DNA of 64,000 nucleotides from Streptomyces indicus (GTDB lineage: Bacteria > Actinomycetota > Actinomycetes > Streptomycetales > Streptomycetaceae), in contig NZ_FNFF01000002.1 in the NCBI RefSeq assembly GCF_900100315.1, forward strand, positions 310,001 to 374,000, read 5' to 3'. Below, one piece after another: positions 27,401-35,360 of the stretch. Numbering within the stretch: position 1 is the stretch's first letter; every line of letters begins with the position of its first letter. The translations under genes were made by a program, and so were the position numbers. The notes beneath the pieces were generated by a model, which saw only the letters and a list, made by a program, of their open reading frames with translations, was not told the origin of the DNA and did not search any database.

Positions 27401-27426
27401 TCGCGGCCTCCGGGTGATCCAGCCAA
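24424..27426 (-). CDS. tail tape measure protein
   Basis: This is the longest phage gene (1000 residues). The N-terminal third repeats a motif of about 35 residues (for example RVTPDTRGFGAELRDKL and PVTPDARTFRTDLQTAL). The middle is Ala/Gly/Leu-rich with long hydrophobic stretches (LAPILASLGPVIGQLVSALG). The end has SFGRWAANGISAVIEWLAGLP and GDLTDSLTSWKGPPKRDAVLL, common in actinophage tape measures. Tail length is roughly proportional, about 150 nm by the usual 0.15 nm per residue. Confidence 0.95.
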   Translation of the reverse strand: MAGSPGGREVERLAIRVLPDTSGFGASLQTFLDRIEQRAKIAVRVTPDTRGFGAELRDKLGAIQTRVTIPVTPDARTFRTDLQTALAGTRAKVRVPVEADTSRLAAELRALTSTLDGRIEVAVEPRLNTATLGDLATRMERLARPVRVPIAPVLERAATSRVLSALERLTRPRQIDLRVDLDDGVARAQLALLTRHRRATVDVDLDEAAARAQLALLTRDHRTTVRVDVDRSGLSRVASAIGGLGGRGDSAGRPLANVARAIGSVRTAALTAIPNLAGLGAGLVQMAPAAGVAATGLIAMASAAAVIKIGTNGVAEALKGDADALAKLAPAAQATVGQLRAMAPAWQSVRSSVQGALFKDMSASLKELGNSVLPVVKTGLTVTATSLNQMARETASAAVTFRGPLGEAMTSANKGLGNLSKAPAVLIQGLVQIGAAAGPAFERLTKGADDALVRLSGKMDRAFNSGSMQASIESALGQVRQLFDTFGNLGTALGNIFGPAADAGAGFLGVLNSVSQTLADVTGTDAAQEAFRGLFETLAAAGRVISGVLGAALQAALPLLSSLIGALAGPLQQAFAAIGPALETLITALGTGLAPVVSAVAGMLADIVPIVAEVVTMIAGALAPILASLGPVIGQLVSALGTTLQPILAQLPALLAPFLAMATQLAPILVTIATQIISALAPSLAQVGQILGQLLVALAPLIAAFTELMVNVLSALMPILTPIIGVVGQLAGILADVLASAVTNILIPALKMITDLLSGDFSGAWQSAKDLIAGIGKFFRDIFVSFGRWAANGISAVIEWLAGLPGRAWNAIQEFGPRLRTAAVNGLLSFLTGLREKWEDLKQWFKDLPSNIGKALGDLGKVLINAGKDLIKGFIDGIKGMLGSVKDTLGDLTDSLTSWKGPPKRDAVLLRPAGRLVLAGFTDGITDAVPDLRARLRAVTDEVAGYRPTVTPQLESMQPEFATAADRSGSAVSIGTFVAQQNQSPAAIARELTWLAKARG

Positions 27427-27452
27427 CCCTGATCACCTCCTCGCCACGGGGG

Positions 27453-27926
27453 TCAGGGCGGTGCGCTGCGATAGCGCTCCGGGAGGGGCTTGGCGAGGGG
27501 GTGCGCCGAGAGGTCCAGCGGGCCGCGGCGCACGGAACGTGTGCCGGGTCGGGGCAGCGGTCTGGGGCGCTGGACTGGCTTGCGGCTGTTGGCCTGGGCG
27601 ACGGTCCAGGCGGTGTGATGGGCGGCGTCGATGACGTGCGCGATCAGGTGGGCGTGTAGGTCCCAGCCGCGGTGGGCCGGGTCGCCGCCGAGGCTGGTGG
27701 CGAGGGCGGAGCCGGTGGGAAGGTGCTCGGCCAGATCAAGGACACGGCGCGGGGCGAGGCGACCGCGCCATATGTCGGCCAGATCGAGGCCGTACTGGTG
27801 CTGGAGATCAGCGCGCAGGGCGGCGCCGTGTCCCTCGCGGATCAGTTGGCCGAGCTGGAGGCTTCCGGGACCTGGGTGCCGTTCTGCCAACGCTCGATCA
27901 GGGTCACGAGCAACCCCAGGGGCCAC
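27453..27926 (-). CDS. tail assembly chaperone, downstream (T) part
   Basis: A 157-residue frame with a likely GTG start at 27926 overlaps the end of the 117-residue frame by 85 bp. It is in the -1 register relative to the upstream frame, the layout of G/GT tail-chaperone pairs made by programmed frameshifting. The product is Arg/Pro-rich at the end. No canonical slippery heptamer is obvious; CTGGGG around 27914-27919 is a weak candidate. Alternatively the frame is translated from its own GTG start by coupling. Confidence 0.6.
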   Translation of the reverse strand: MAPGVARDPDRALAERHPGPGSLQLGQLIREGHGAALRADLQHQYGLDLADIWRGRLAPRRVLDLAEHLPTGSALATSLGGDPAHRGWDLHAHLIAHVIDAAHHTAWTVAQANSRKPVQRPRPLPRPGTRSVRRGPLDLSAHPLAKPLPERYRSAPP

Positions 27927-28195
27927 GTGGCAAGTTCGGCCTCAAGGGTCGCCGCATCGTCGGCCACCAGAAGGAGTAGGCGCCGCATCGCGCCGATGGC
28001 AGCGGTAAGGCGGTTGTCCGTGCTCGCTGCGTTGATCTCTTCGAGGAGCTGCTCGACCACGACGTAGTCGGCCTCGGCGAGCATGAGTGTGGAGCGCAGC
28101 CAGATGGCGGAGCCGGATTCCAGGGTCAGGGGCAGTGCTTCGTAGGTGGTCTCGGCTTCGGCGCGCAGGGCGGCGATCGAGAGGGCTTCAGCCAC
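27842..28195 (-). CDS. tail assembly chaperone, upstream (G) part
   Basis: The 117-residue acidic, helical product (MAEALSIAALRAEAETTYEALPLTLESGSAIWLRS... through ATLEAELATWPLGLLVTLIERWQNGTQVPEASSSAN) sits between the major tail protein and tape measure genes, the standard place for gpG-like chaperones. Its 3' end overlaps the next frame in the -1 register. It helps load tube subunits onto the tape measure. Confidence 0.8.
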   Translation of the reverse strand: MAEALSIAALRAEAETTYEALPLTLESGSAIWLRSTLMLAEADYVVVEQLLEEINAASTDNRLTAAIGAMRRLLLLVADDAATLEAELATWPLGLLVTLIERWQNGTQVPEASSSAN

Positions 28196-28246
28196 GGTCG
28201 GGGTTCTCCATCACGGTTGCAGGGGTGGACTGTTGGCGGTCGGTGA

Positions 28247-28816
28247 TCAGGAGCCGGGGCCGGCGCCGAGGATCGCAGCCCATTCGCCGATAGCACCGCC
28301 GAGGGTGGAGGAGCCCAGGAAGGTGCCGGTGATGGGGAAGGAAATGAACGCCTCGGCATCCAGGCTCACCGCGTCCGAGCCGAGCAGCGAGGTACGCGGG
28401 TGCCACAGCGGGACGAAGTTCTGCCCGTCCACGATGATGAACAGCAGGGCGCGCACCTGGGGTTCGGGCCGGGCGGGGATACGGAAGGAGCCGTCCGGCT
28501 GCACGGCTTCCTCGCCGGCGCCGAAGTAGAGGCGGTAGGTGTCGGTCGATGCCTGGACCGACTGGAAGGTCACGGCGTAGGTGACGTCGGGGGAGGTCTG
28601 GCGGAGCTTGGCGTTCTGCCAGGAGCCGATCGTTTCGGGCTCGTCGCCGTCGCGGGCGAACTCGGGGAGCTCGTCGCGGGAGGTGTGGCCGATGTTGGTC
28701 CAGCCGGGCCCGGGGTTGAGCGGGTCAGTGATGGCGGTGGGCTTCGGGGTGTCGGGGTCGGCGAGGTAGATGTAGCCGGTCCCCGGGATGAGGGCGGCCT
28801 CGTCGATCAAGGGCAT
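28247..28816 (-). CDS. major tail protein
   Basis: The 189-residue product has PLIDEAALIPGTGYIYLADPDT and PGPGWTNIGHTSRDELPEF, with a body of regular strands (TYAVTFQSVQASTDTYRLYFGAGEEAV). Such segments occur in siphovirus tail tube subunits. Its position between the tail terminator-like protein and tail chaperones is the standard place for this gene. Confidence 0.85.
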   Translation of the reverse strand: MPLIDEAALIPGTGYIYLADPDTPKPTAITDPLNPGPGWTNIGHTSRDELPEFARDGDEPETIGSWQNAKLRQTSPDVTYAVTFQSVQASTDTYRLYFGAGEEAVQPDGSFRIPARPEPQVRALLFIIVDGQNFVPLWHPRTSLLGSDAVSLDAEAFISFPITGTFLGSSTLGGAIGEWAAILGAGPGS

Positions 28817-28845
28817 GGCGGGTCAGCCTCCAAATGGGCGGACGG

Positions 28846-29274
28846 TCAGGTCGGTGGTAGCGGCCGGGCGGTGATCCGGTAGGTGGCCTGGAACCGGAAC
28901 AGGTCTGCGCCCGGGGTGGGGAAGGTGTCGCGGATCTCGGCGGGGCCGGAGGGCTCGGCCGCGAACCGGGAGAGGTAGCCCTCTGCTTCGGGGTGGGCGA
29001 ACTGGGCGGCGCAGGCGTCGAAGAGCACGGCTCTCACCTGCCGGGCCAGCCGGTGGGCGGTGCGCCGGTCGGCGGCAGCGCACTGCACATCGACTACGGC
29101 GGCGTCCAGGCCGCGCGGGTCGGGGGCGGCGCCGGCGACGCGGCGGGCCACGACGAGCGGGAGACGCTGGGGCCAGTCGTCGGGCCACAGCGTGAACACG
29201 CTCGTCCCGGCGGGCAGTCCGGCGGTCAGGGCGGCGCGGACGAGTTCGTCCACGTCGGGCAGGACGGGGGTCAT
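28846..29274 (-). CDS. tail terminator-like protein
   Basis: The 142-residue product begins MTPVLPDVDELVRAALTAGL and contains RLPLVVARRVAGAAPDPRGLDAAVVDVQCAAADRRTAHRLARQVRAVLFDA, the strand-helix pattern of tail terminator/completion proteins in actinophages. It overlaps the preceding DUF5403-like gene by 4 nt. Confidence 0.7.
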   Translation of the reverse strand: MTPVLPDVDELVRAALTAGLPAGTSVFTLWPDDWPQRLPLVVARRVAGAAPDPRGLDAAVVDVQCAAADRRTAHRLARQVRAVLFDACAAQFAHPEAEGYLSRFAAEPSGPAEIRDTFPTPGADLFRFQATYRITARPLPPT

Positions 29275-29555
29275 GCCTGGCCCGCCTCGATGGCGTGGAT
29301 GCCCTCGACCCAGCGGCCGTTGGTCGCGGTGTGCCCGTAGTTGATGGACATGACCAGCGGGTGGGCGATGGAGACGGTGGAGTCGGTGGTGTTCGACTCC
29401 ACGCGCAGCGAGGCGCGCAGCCGTCCGGTGTGCACGTGCTGGTCGACCACGGCTTGTACGCGGGCGGCTCGGGCTTCGAGTTCGGCGCGTACCGCGGCGC
29501 GTACGGCGGGCAGGTGAGCGATGCGGGCGTCCAGGTTGCGGGAGACGCGGGCCAT
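29271..29555 (-). CDS. HK97 gp10-like/DUF5403 head-tail protein
   Basis: The start is placed at 29555 (MARVSRNLDARIAHLPAVRA). The 94-residue product has RAARVQAVVDQHVHTGRLRASLRVESNTTDSTVSIAHPLVMSINYGH, the basic helix and beta hairpin pattern of DUF5403/HK97 gp10-like proteins between connector and tail tube genes. It overlaps the following terminator-like gene by 4 nt. Confidence 0.72.
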   Translation of the reverse strand: MARVSRNLDARIAHLPAVRAAVRAELEARAARVQAVVDQHVHTGRLRASLRVESNTTDSTVSIAHPLVMSINYGHTATNGRWVEGIHAIEAGQA

Positions 29556-29562
29556 GGGCTCC

Positions 29563-29877
29563 TCACCTTCTGCGGATCGTCGCGGTGTCGTGCCGGGTGC
29601 GGGCCGACCCGCGGCGGTGGGCGGGTTCGCCGACGACGGTCCAGGTGCGGCCGCGCCACGTGACGCGGGCCCAGGGGCCGGCGGGCAGTGTGCGGGCGAT
29701 GACCCGGTAGACGGTGGTGTCGAGGTAGCCGGGCTCGGGCTGCTCGGTGGAGGTGACCGGCTGGACGCGGCAGCGCACGGCGACGGGAGCGCCTTCGGCG
29801 CCCCGGGTGCCATCCGGCAGCACGGGGCCGGCCGGGTAGATGACGACGGTTTCGGGACCGCGGTCCAGCAGGCTCAT
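29563..29877 (-). CDS. head-closure (stopper) protein
   Basis: The 104-residue product (start ATG 29877) has LLDRGPETVVIYPAGPVLPDGTRGAEGAPVAVRCRVQPVTSTEQ, then YRVIARTLPAGPWARVTWRGRTWTVVGEPAHR, which matches SPP1 gp16-like head-closure folds. Its start overlaps the stop of the connector gene (ATGA). Confidence 0.72.
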   Translation of the reverse strand: MSLLDRGPETVVIYPAGPVLPDGTRGAEGAPVAVRCRVQPVTSTEQPEPGYLDTTVYRVIARTLPAGPWARVTWRGRTWTVVGEPAHRRGSARTRHDTATIRRR

Positions 29878-30290
29878 CCCCGCCACCAGTCGGGGGGCCA
29901 GACCGGGCCGGGGAGGTGACGGTGTCGGCGACGGGGCGGGTTGGCGGGGGCGATGGTGAAGGCGCCGCGGCCGATGCCGAGCATGATCAGCTCGTCGGGG
30001 AGCAGGGTCAGGAAGCCGGCCGCGGCACGGGAGTCGAGTTGGTAGGAGTAGTCGCCTTCGGTCTCGGCGCGGTAGCCATCGGGGTTGCGGGCCACCCGGG
30101 CGACCATGGATGCCTCGATGAAGTCCACAGTGGCCTGGGTGACTTGGCCGCAGGCGATACGCCGATCGAGATCCGGGACGCGGGCGTACAGATACGTTTC
30201 CGCCTGGGTGATCAGGGCCTGAATCTGCGGGTCGCCCAGGTCGGTGCCCTCGGGCAGCAGGGCCTTGACCTGCTCAACGGTCGCGGTCAC
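29874..30290 (-). CDS. head-tail connector protein (gp6/gp15-like)
   Basis: The start is GTG 30290, preceded by AAGGGGGG. The 138-residue product has TVEQVKALLPEGTDLGDPQIQALITQAETYLYARVPDLDRRIACG and VDFIEASMVARVARNPDGYRAETEGDYSYQLD, a helical connector fold typical of HK97-type head completion proteins. It overlaps the glycosyltransferase gene end by 17 nt. Confidence 0.8.
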   Translation of the reverse strand: MTATVEQVKALLPEGTDLGDPQIQALITQAETYLYARVPDLDRRIACGQVTQATVDFIEASMVARVARNPDGYRAETEGDYSYQLDSRAAAGFLTLLPDELIMLGIGRGAFTIAPANPPRRRHRHLPGPVWPPDWWRG

Positions 30291-31305
30291 CTTCCCCCCT
30301 TCGCCGGGCAAGGGCTTCGACCGCTTCCGCCCAGGTCTTCAGGTCGCCTGCCGGGTCCAGCTCGGCGGAGCGTTCCAGGGCGCGGGCGGACGCGGTGGCG
30401 TAGGCGTCCGGTTCCAGCACTGTGGCGAGGACGGACAACCAGGAGTCGAGGTCGTCCCGGTCGGCGAAGATCCCCGCGTGGCCGAGGGACTCGGTCAGTC
30501 CCGGGGTGGGGTGGGCGATGACCGGGATTCCGGAGGCGAGGGCTTCGACGCCGACGCGGCCCCAGGACTCGTACGAGCTAGGCATGAGGACCACGCGGGA
30601 GCGGCTGTAGACCTTCTCGCGCATGTCGTGCCCGGAGATATGGTCGATGATCTCCAGGTTCGGCAGCGGGTGCGGCGGTCGGATCTGGTCCCCGTACGCG
30701 CCGAGCACGCCGAGGAACTTCGTCTGGGGCATGCGGGCGGCGAGGCGCCAGAACAGGTCGCCGCCCTTGTCCGCGTTGAGGTTGACCAGGGTCACGCACT
30801 CCCCCGGCGTCGTGCGGTACTCGTCTGCGTACACCGGGGGCCGCACGATCGCGCTGTCCTGCGGGCGGGCGTGGTCGGCGAACTCGCCGTAGAACACCTC
30901 GGCTTCGGCCCGCATCCAGTGCGAGTTGTAGACCGCGAGGTCCACCCCGGCGGCGTGCCGGAAGGTGGGCAGGTGGGTGTTGTGGCAGATCGCCGCCATC
31001 GGCACGCCGTACTCGCGAGCCAGGGCGGCGACCATCGGCACGTTCTCCAGGTGGGAGAGAAGTACGTCGCTGTCGCGGGCGTGGGCGGCGAAGTCGATGC
31101 GGGCCTGGAACGGGATGACCTGCACGCCGTCCAGGGTGTAACGGTGCGGGATCGGCCCGTACCGGGAGAGCCACACGGTGGCCTCGTGGCCACGCTCGAC
31201 CAGGGCGCGGAGCATGGAGTGGAGCATCCATTCCCCGCCCGCGTTGTGGGCGGGCGGGTAGGCGTGCACCCGGGCCGTGACCTTCAGCGGGCGGGGGTCG
31301 GTCAT
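30274..31305 (-). CDS. GT4-family glycosyltransferase within the head operon
   Basis: The 343-residue product is a GT-B-fold glycosyltransferase. The N-terminal domain has the glycine-rich HAYPPAHNAGGEWMLHSMLRALVERGHEATVW and VDLAVYNSHWM. The C-terminal domain has NLNADKGGDLFWRLAARMPQTKFLGVLG and the GT4 E-x7-E motif in SSYESWGRVGVEALASGIPVIA. Its start overlaps the capsid stop by one base (TGATG), so it is translated with the capsid gene. Phage glycosyltransferases are known to modify virion proteins in mycobacteriophages, so the major capsid or a tail protein is the likely target. It could instead alter host wall sugars. Confidence 0.88.
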   Translation of the reverse strand: MTDPRPLKVTARVHAYPPAHNAGGEWMLHSMLRALVERGHEATVWLSRYGPIPHRYTLDGVQVIPFQARIDFAAHARDSDVLLSHLENVPMVAALAREYGVPMAAICHNTHLPTFRHAAGVDLAVYNSHWMRAEAEVFYGEFADHARPQDSAIVRPPVYADEYRTTPGECVTLVNLNADKGGDLFWRLAARMPQTKFLGVLGAYGDQIRPPHPLPNLEIIDHISGHDMREKVYSRSRVVLMPSSYESWGRVGVEALASGIPVIAHPTPGLTESLGHAGIFADRDDLDSWLSVLATVLEPDAYATASARALERSAELDPAGDLKTWAEAVEALARRRGEGDRDR

Positions 31306-32285
31306 CAGCTGCTGCCGCCCTTGGCTGTCAGCGTGACGAACGCCTTCGGGTTGCCGACGACGAACCCGAAGTAGGCCTCAGCGAGGACGAGGACGAGGTT
31401 CTCCTGGAAGGCGGAGTGCCAGATGCCGTCCGCGTCGACGTATCCGGCCTCGGTGGAGATGCGGAGCGTGATGTCCATGCCGACGCCATACGCGCACTGG
31501 GAGAAGTCGCCGCCGATCAGGCGCAGTCCGCTGTCACGCAGGCCGCTCTGTCGAACGAGCTTGCCGGAGATCGCGCGGCTATAGGTGAGTGGTTCGCTGA
31601 GCAGGGTGCCGGAGCGGACCGCGTCAACACCAGGGGTGGTGGTGTCGACAAAGATTGGCCGGCCGTTGAGGTCGGTGGCCAGGAGGAGTTCGGGGCGCAG
31701 GCGGGGGTCGCCGACCCAGCCAGTGACGTCGTATCCCTCGGACGGGTCGTTGGGGTCGTCGTCGCCGTCGACCACGAGCTTCATACCGTTCACGAGGTCG
31801 GCCCAGACGCCCCCCTTGTTCTGCGCCGCGGCGCCGAGCTGCACGGTATAGGGGGTAGCGGTGAGGAAGTCGTCGAACGGTCCAGGACTGCCGAGCAGGG
31901 TCTTGCCATGGATGGCAGCCATGTCGAAGGCGCGGGCGAGGGCGACTGGGAGATCGCGCTGGACCTGGGAGTACAGGCCGGCCGCGTTGTTGTTGGCGAC
32001 CTCCTGGGAGATCGGTACGAGGACTGCGACCTTCTCGCCGTGAATCTTTTTGGCGCCCTTGCCAGCGGTGCCGGTGGGCTTGGGGCCGCCCTCCTTGACC
32101 CACCCGGCCACGGGCACGTCGAGGGAGATCGGGATCGCCGTTTCCGCGACCATCGACAGCGGTACGCGATCGGCGAGCCGCATGACTGCGGAGGTCTCCG
32201 TCGTGCGGTCGAAGATCGGGCCGGTGATCTCCGGTGGGAGGAGGACCGGTTCAATCGCGGAGAGCTTGACGGGGGTATCTGCCAT
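31305..32285 (-). CDS. major capsid protein, HK97 fold
   Basis: The 326-residue product has ITGPIFDRTTETSAVMRLADRVPLS, PISLDVPVAGWVKEGGPKPTGTAGKGAKKIHGEKVAVLVPISQEVANN and GNPKAFVTLTAKGGSS, characteristic of HK97-type capsid proteins with an E-loop, A-domain and P-domain. No N-terminal delta domain is fused; the scaffold is encoded separately upstream. The stop is shared with the start of the glycosyltransferase gene. Confidence 0.92.
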   Translation of the reverse strand: MADTPVKLSAIEPVLLPPEITGPIFDRTTETSAVMRLADRVPLSMVAETAIPISLDVPVAGWVKEGGPKPTGTAGKGAKKIHGEKVAVLVPISQEVANNNAAGLYSQVQRDLPVALARAFDMAAIHGKTLLGSPGPFDDFLTATPYTVQLGAAAQNKGGVWADLVNGMKLVVDGDDDPNDPSEGYDVTGWVGDPRLRPELLLATDLNGRPIFVDTTTPGVDAVRSGTLLSEPLTYSRAISGKLVRQSGLRDSGLRLIGGDFSQCAYGVGMDITLRISTEAGYVDADGIWHSAFQENLVLVLAEAYFGFVVGNPKAFVTLTAKGGSS

Positions 32286-32313
32286 GACTGGCCCTTCGGT
32301 GGGGGCATGCGCG

Positions 32314-32835
32314 TCAGCGCAGCCGGGTCTGGATGATCTGGGCGAACTTCTCGGCCGCGGACAGCGGCGCCGCCTCGCCGCCGCCTTGGAGGCGGTCGGG
32401 GCGGGGCGGACGTGCGGCGCTGGCCGGGGCCAGCTCGGCGAGCGCCTTGGCGTCCTTGTCCATCGCCGCCTCGTCCTCGCCCTGAATGCGGGCGACCAGG
32501 ACGTCGGGCAGCTGGTACTTGCGGCCCAGCCGTTCCCGGGTGAGCTGCAACTCGGTCGTGGCGAGCCGGTCGTGGGCCTCTTGGATGGCGACCTTGGCCT
32601 CTTCGGGGTCGGCCGCCTTGGCGAGCTGGTCCTTCAGTTCGCGCAGTTCGATGCGGCGCCTGGCCGCCTCGTCGCGAGCGCGGGTGAGCTCGCTGCGGGC
32701 CCAGTCCGGGAGCGTGGTCTCGTCCCGCTCGGCGGTCAGGTCCTGCCCGCCCAACTGCGGGTTCTCGTCGGTGCCGTCCGCGGCGGTCTCGCTGCCGGGG
32801 GTCGGGGGTGCTGGCGCGGTCGACGCGTCAGACAT
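32314..32835 (-). CDS. scaffolding protein
   Basis: The 173-residue product is highly charged and helical: an acidic N-terminus (TPGSETAADGTDENPQLGGQD), then coiled-coil stretches (ARDEAARRRIELRELKDQLAKAADPEEAKVAIQEAHDRLA). This composition, and location directly before the major capsid gene, fits a procapsid scaffold. It has no protease motif. Confidence 0.82.
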   Translation of the reverse strand: MSDASTAPAPPTPGSETAADGTDENPQLGGQDLTAERDETTLPDWARSELTRARDEAARRRIELRELKDQLAKAADPEEAKVAIQEAHDRLATTELQLTRERLGRKYQLPDVLVARIQGEDEAAMDKDAKALAELAPASAARPPRPDRLQGGGEAAPLSAAEKFAQIIQTRLR

Positions 32836-32895
32836 GCGTGATCAACTCCCTTGAGGCCGCGGCGCGGCGGGGTAGTGGCGTGGGTGGGGTATGCG

Positions 32896-33897
32896 TCAGG
32901 CGAGTGGTGCGCCGCGGGTTCGGGCGCGGCGGCGCCGGGCCTCGATCGCGCGGCGGTAGGCGTTGATCGCGTCCTGCCCGGTGTGGCCCTGGGTGGCCTC
33001 GTCCCACAACTCGCGGAAGGCACGGCCCTGTTCGGGCAGCCAGTCCGTGCGGGAGTAGATGGGCAGTACCTGGCAGTGGCACAGGTCGTGGTACTTGGCC
33101 AGGTCTTCCGGATCGACGGCGGGCGGGGTCTGTCCGGCGCGGCCGCGGAGCTGTCCGGCGTCGCGGGTGCGGTAGACCGCGCCGCGGGAGGCGAGCATCG
33201 CGCACCATGCGCACGGGTCGGTGTCGGTGACGCGGGCCCAGCCGATGACGCGCGGGTCGGTGGCCGAGGCGGTGTGGAGGAGGTCGCGGCCGCCGCGGAG
33301 TACCTCGCGGTCGGCTGCTCCGGCGGCGGTGGCGCCGGCGTCGCGCATCAATGCGTCGAGTTCTTCGAGGAAGTCGGCGTCGTCCAGGCGGCCGCTGTCC
33401 ACGCTGCGCTCGGCCTCGGTGAGCCGTTGGCGTGCGTGTGTAGGGCCGGTGACGATCAGCGAAGTGCGGGCCGCGGCGTTGTGGCCGTCCGTGTCCGGCT
33501 CGGGCCAGGTGTAATCGTCCTCGATGACGACTACGACGCCGTCGTCGCGGGCCCGCCCTAGTTCGGTCTCGGCGAGGTCGGCGAAGTCCTGGCGCAGTTC
33601 GCCGAGCGTGATCACGTCGTCGGCCGGGTGCTCGTCGTACGGCGGCAGGGTCGTGTCGGTGCTGAGCGCCCGGTGCAACCGCAGGTAGGAAGCGGCGAGT
33701 TCGCGGGACTGCGTACGCTCGACGCTGACCACATCAAGGGATACATCCAGCCAGCGCGGCGCGCTCTCCTCTAGCCGCCTCGGCTGGACCAGGCGGTGCC
33801 AACCGTCCAAGACCTGGGCGGCGGTCCGGGAGGCGACGGCGGTCTGGGCGCGACGGTGTTCGTCGGCAAGCTGCCGGGCGCTATTGATCGTCGCCAT
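32896..33897 (-). CDS. MuF-like minor capsid protein
   Basis: The 333-residue product (start ATG 33897, MATINSARQLADEHRRAQTA) has DPCAWCAMLASRGAVYRTRDAGQL and YHDLCHCQVLPIYSRTDW, with Cys and His that could bind zinc, and a basic C-terminus. It lies between portal and scaffold, the standard MuF position. The longer open frame to 33951 reads upstream of the portal stop and is less likely. It overlaps the portal gene end by 17 bp. Confidence 0.8.
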   Translation of the reverse strand: MATINSARQLADEHRRAQTAVASRTAAQVLDGWHRLVQPRRLEESAPRWLDVSLDVVSVERTQSRELAASYLRLHRALSTDTTLPPYDEHPADDVITLGELRQDFADLAETELGRARDDGVVVVIEDDYTWPEPDTDGHNAAARTSLIVTGPTHARQRLTEAERSVDSGRLDDADFLEELDALMRDAGATAAGAADREVLRGGRDLLHTASATDPRVIGWARVTDTDPCAWCAMLASRGAVYRTRDAGQLRGRAGQTPPAVDPEDLAKYHDLCHCQVLPIYSRTDWLPEQGRAFRELWDEATQGHTGQDAINAYRRAIEARRRRARTRGAPLA

Positions 33898-35335
33898 TCG
33901 GCCCCTCCTCCGCTGCGTCGCCGGGATCGGCCGATGGAATGCGAGAGGCACGGTTCAGCGAGTCGGCCAACCGGGAGGCAGGGTCAGCCTGTTGCCATAG
34001 GTCAGCGATACGTTCCTGCTCACTGACCGGGAGGCCGAGGGCCTCGGGGCCATAGGCGGGCGGAAAGACCTGGGCTGCGACCATCTTGGAGACGTAGTCC
34101 GCTTTCGCGGCCATCGTCGGCGTGGACGGATCACGCCACACGGTCGCCAACTTCTCCATGCCCTCGGGATAGTTGCCGCCCTCGGCGATCCAGACGGCGA
34201 GCCGGAGCACCTGCTCCCACGGTCCGCCGAAGGCCCGTTGACGTCGCTCGCACGCCTTGACCAGCCGGGCCTCCTCGGCCCGGATCGCGTCCGCGCTGGT
34301 GGGGTTGTCCGCGCCGGCTGCGAAGTACGACAGCGGCACCCCCTGCAACGAAGCGGCGAGCTTTCCGTACTGCGTGATCGCGTCCGTGAAGTTCCGCAGC
34401 TCGGCGGCTGGGAACTGCCCCGCCTTGGCCTGGTCGTTGGCGAGCGCCCAGACCCGGCCGAGGTACGCCTCCCACGCGGGGATCTTGTTGCCGTCGGCGT
34501 CCTCGAAGTCCTCCGGTGTGGCGCCGAGGATGTAGCGCTGCGGGACGGCCTGGAACTCGGTGGCGATCTGCATGTTGGTGATCGCCCGGCAGCAGGCATC
34601 GGCGACGGGGATCACGCGCAGCATTTCCGAGCGCCCGGCCCGGTCGGCGACCCGGGGCCGGTTGACCAGCGGGACGACGGGGATCTGCGGCATGCCGTGT
34701 GCATCCCGATCCACCACCGCCCAGCCGCCGGCCGGTCCGCCTTCACGGATCACCTGCACGGTCTGGCCCGGCAGGAAGAGTGAGGCGGCGACCGCGGTGG
34801 AGCTGTGCGCGTACTGCGGCAGATCGACCTCGCGCGGGTCCTGCACGAAGCGGGCCGCGCCGCGGACCTGGCGGGTCAGCGGGTCGCGCTCGTGCGTCAT
34901 CCACAGCGGCGACTCCACGGTGATCGCCGGACCGCCGGTCGCGTCGGTGCCGACGACGACGTAGGAACGGCCATAGATCAGCGCGTCGGCGTGGGCGAGC
35001 TGGGATTCCTCGTCCAGGCCGCTGGCCTGCCAGATGTCCCACAGGATCTCGGACGGGGCGTCCGTGGCCGAGGTGCGAAAGCCCTCGACGTCGAGGCGTT
35101 CCTCGATGGTGTCGGCGGCCTGGGCGGGCCAGGCGATCACCGTGCGCAGCGCCTCGTACCCGGGCGGGACGTTCAGGCCGATGGAACGCATGTAGGTGTC
35201 GGCGTCGTAGTAGCGGCTGAGCACCTCCAGTCCACCATCGTGCAGCGACGCCGTCCGGGCGTTGAGGAGCCGCTGGTAAAGCCGGTTAAGGATGCGCTCC
35301 TCGTCCCCAGTGAGCCGCTCGGCGGGGGTAGACAT
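33881..35335 (-). CDS. portal protein, SPP1 gp6-like
   Basis: The 484-residue product begins with acidic helices (AERLTGDEERILNRLYQRLLNARTASLHDGGLEVLSRYY), has FRTSATDAPSEILWDIWQASGLDEESQLAHADALIYGRSYVVVG, and ends with EQERIADLWQQADPASRLADSLNRASR. This is the typical SPP1-type portal profile forming the dodecameric packaging channel. It lies 25 bp after TerL. Confidence 0.93.
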   Translation of the reverse strand: MSTPAERLTGDEERILNRLYQRLLNARTASLHDGGLEVLSRYYDADTYMRSIGLNVPPGYEALRTVIAWPAQAADTIEERLDVEGFRTSATDAPSEILWDIWQASGLDEESQLAHADALIYGRSYVVVGTDATGGPAITVESPLWMTHERDPLTRQVRGAARFVQDPREVDLPQYAHSSTAVAASLFLPGQTVQVIREGGPAGGWAVVDRDAHGMPQIPVVPLVNRPRVADRAGRSEMLRVIPVADACCRAITNMQIATEFQAVPQRYILGATPEDFEDADGNKIPAWEAYLGRVWALANDQAKAGQFPAAELRNFTDAITQYGKLAASLQGVPLSYFAAGADNPTSADAIRAEEARLVKACERRQRAFGGPWEQVLRLAVWIAEGGNYPEGMEKLATVWRDPSTPTMAAKADYVSKMVAAQVFPPAYGPEALGLPVSEQERIADLWQQADPASRLADSLNRASRIPSADPGDAAEEGPNGDDQ

Positions 35336-35360
35336 GTGCGGCCACCCCCGTCCCTAATGG

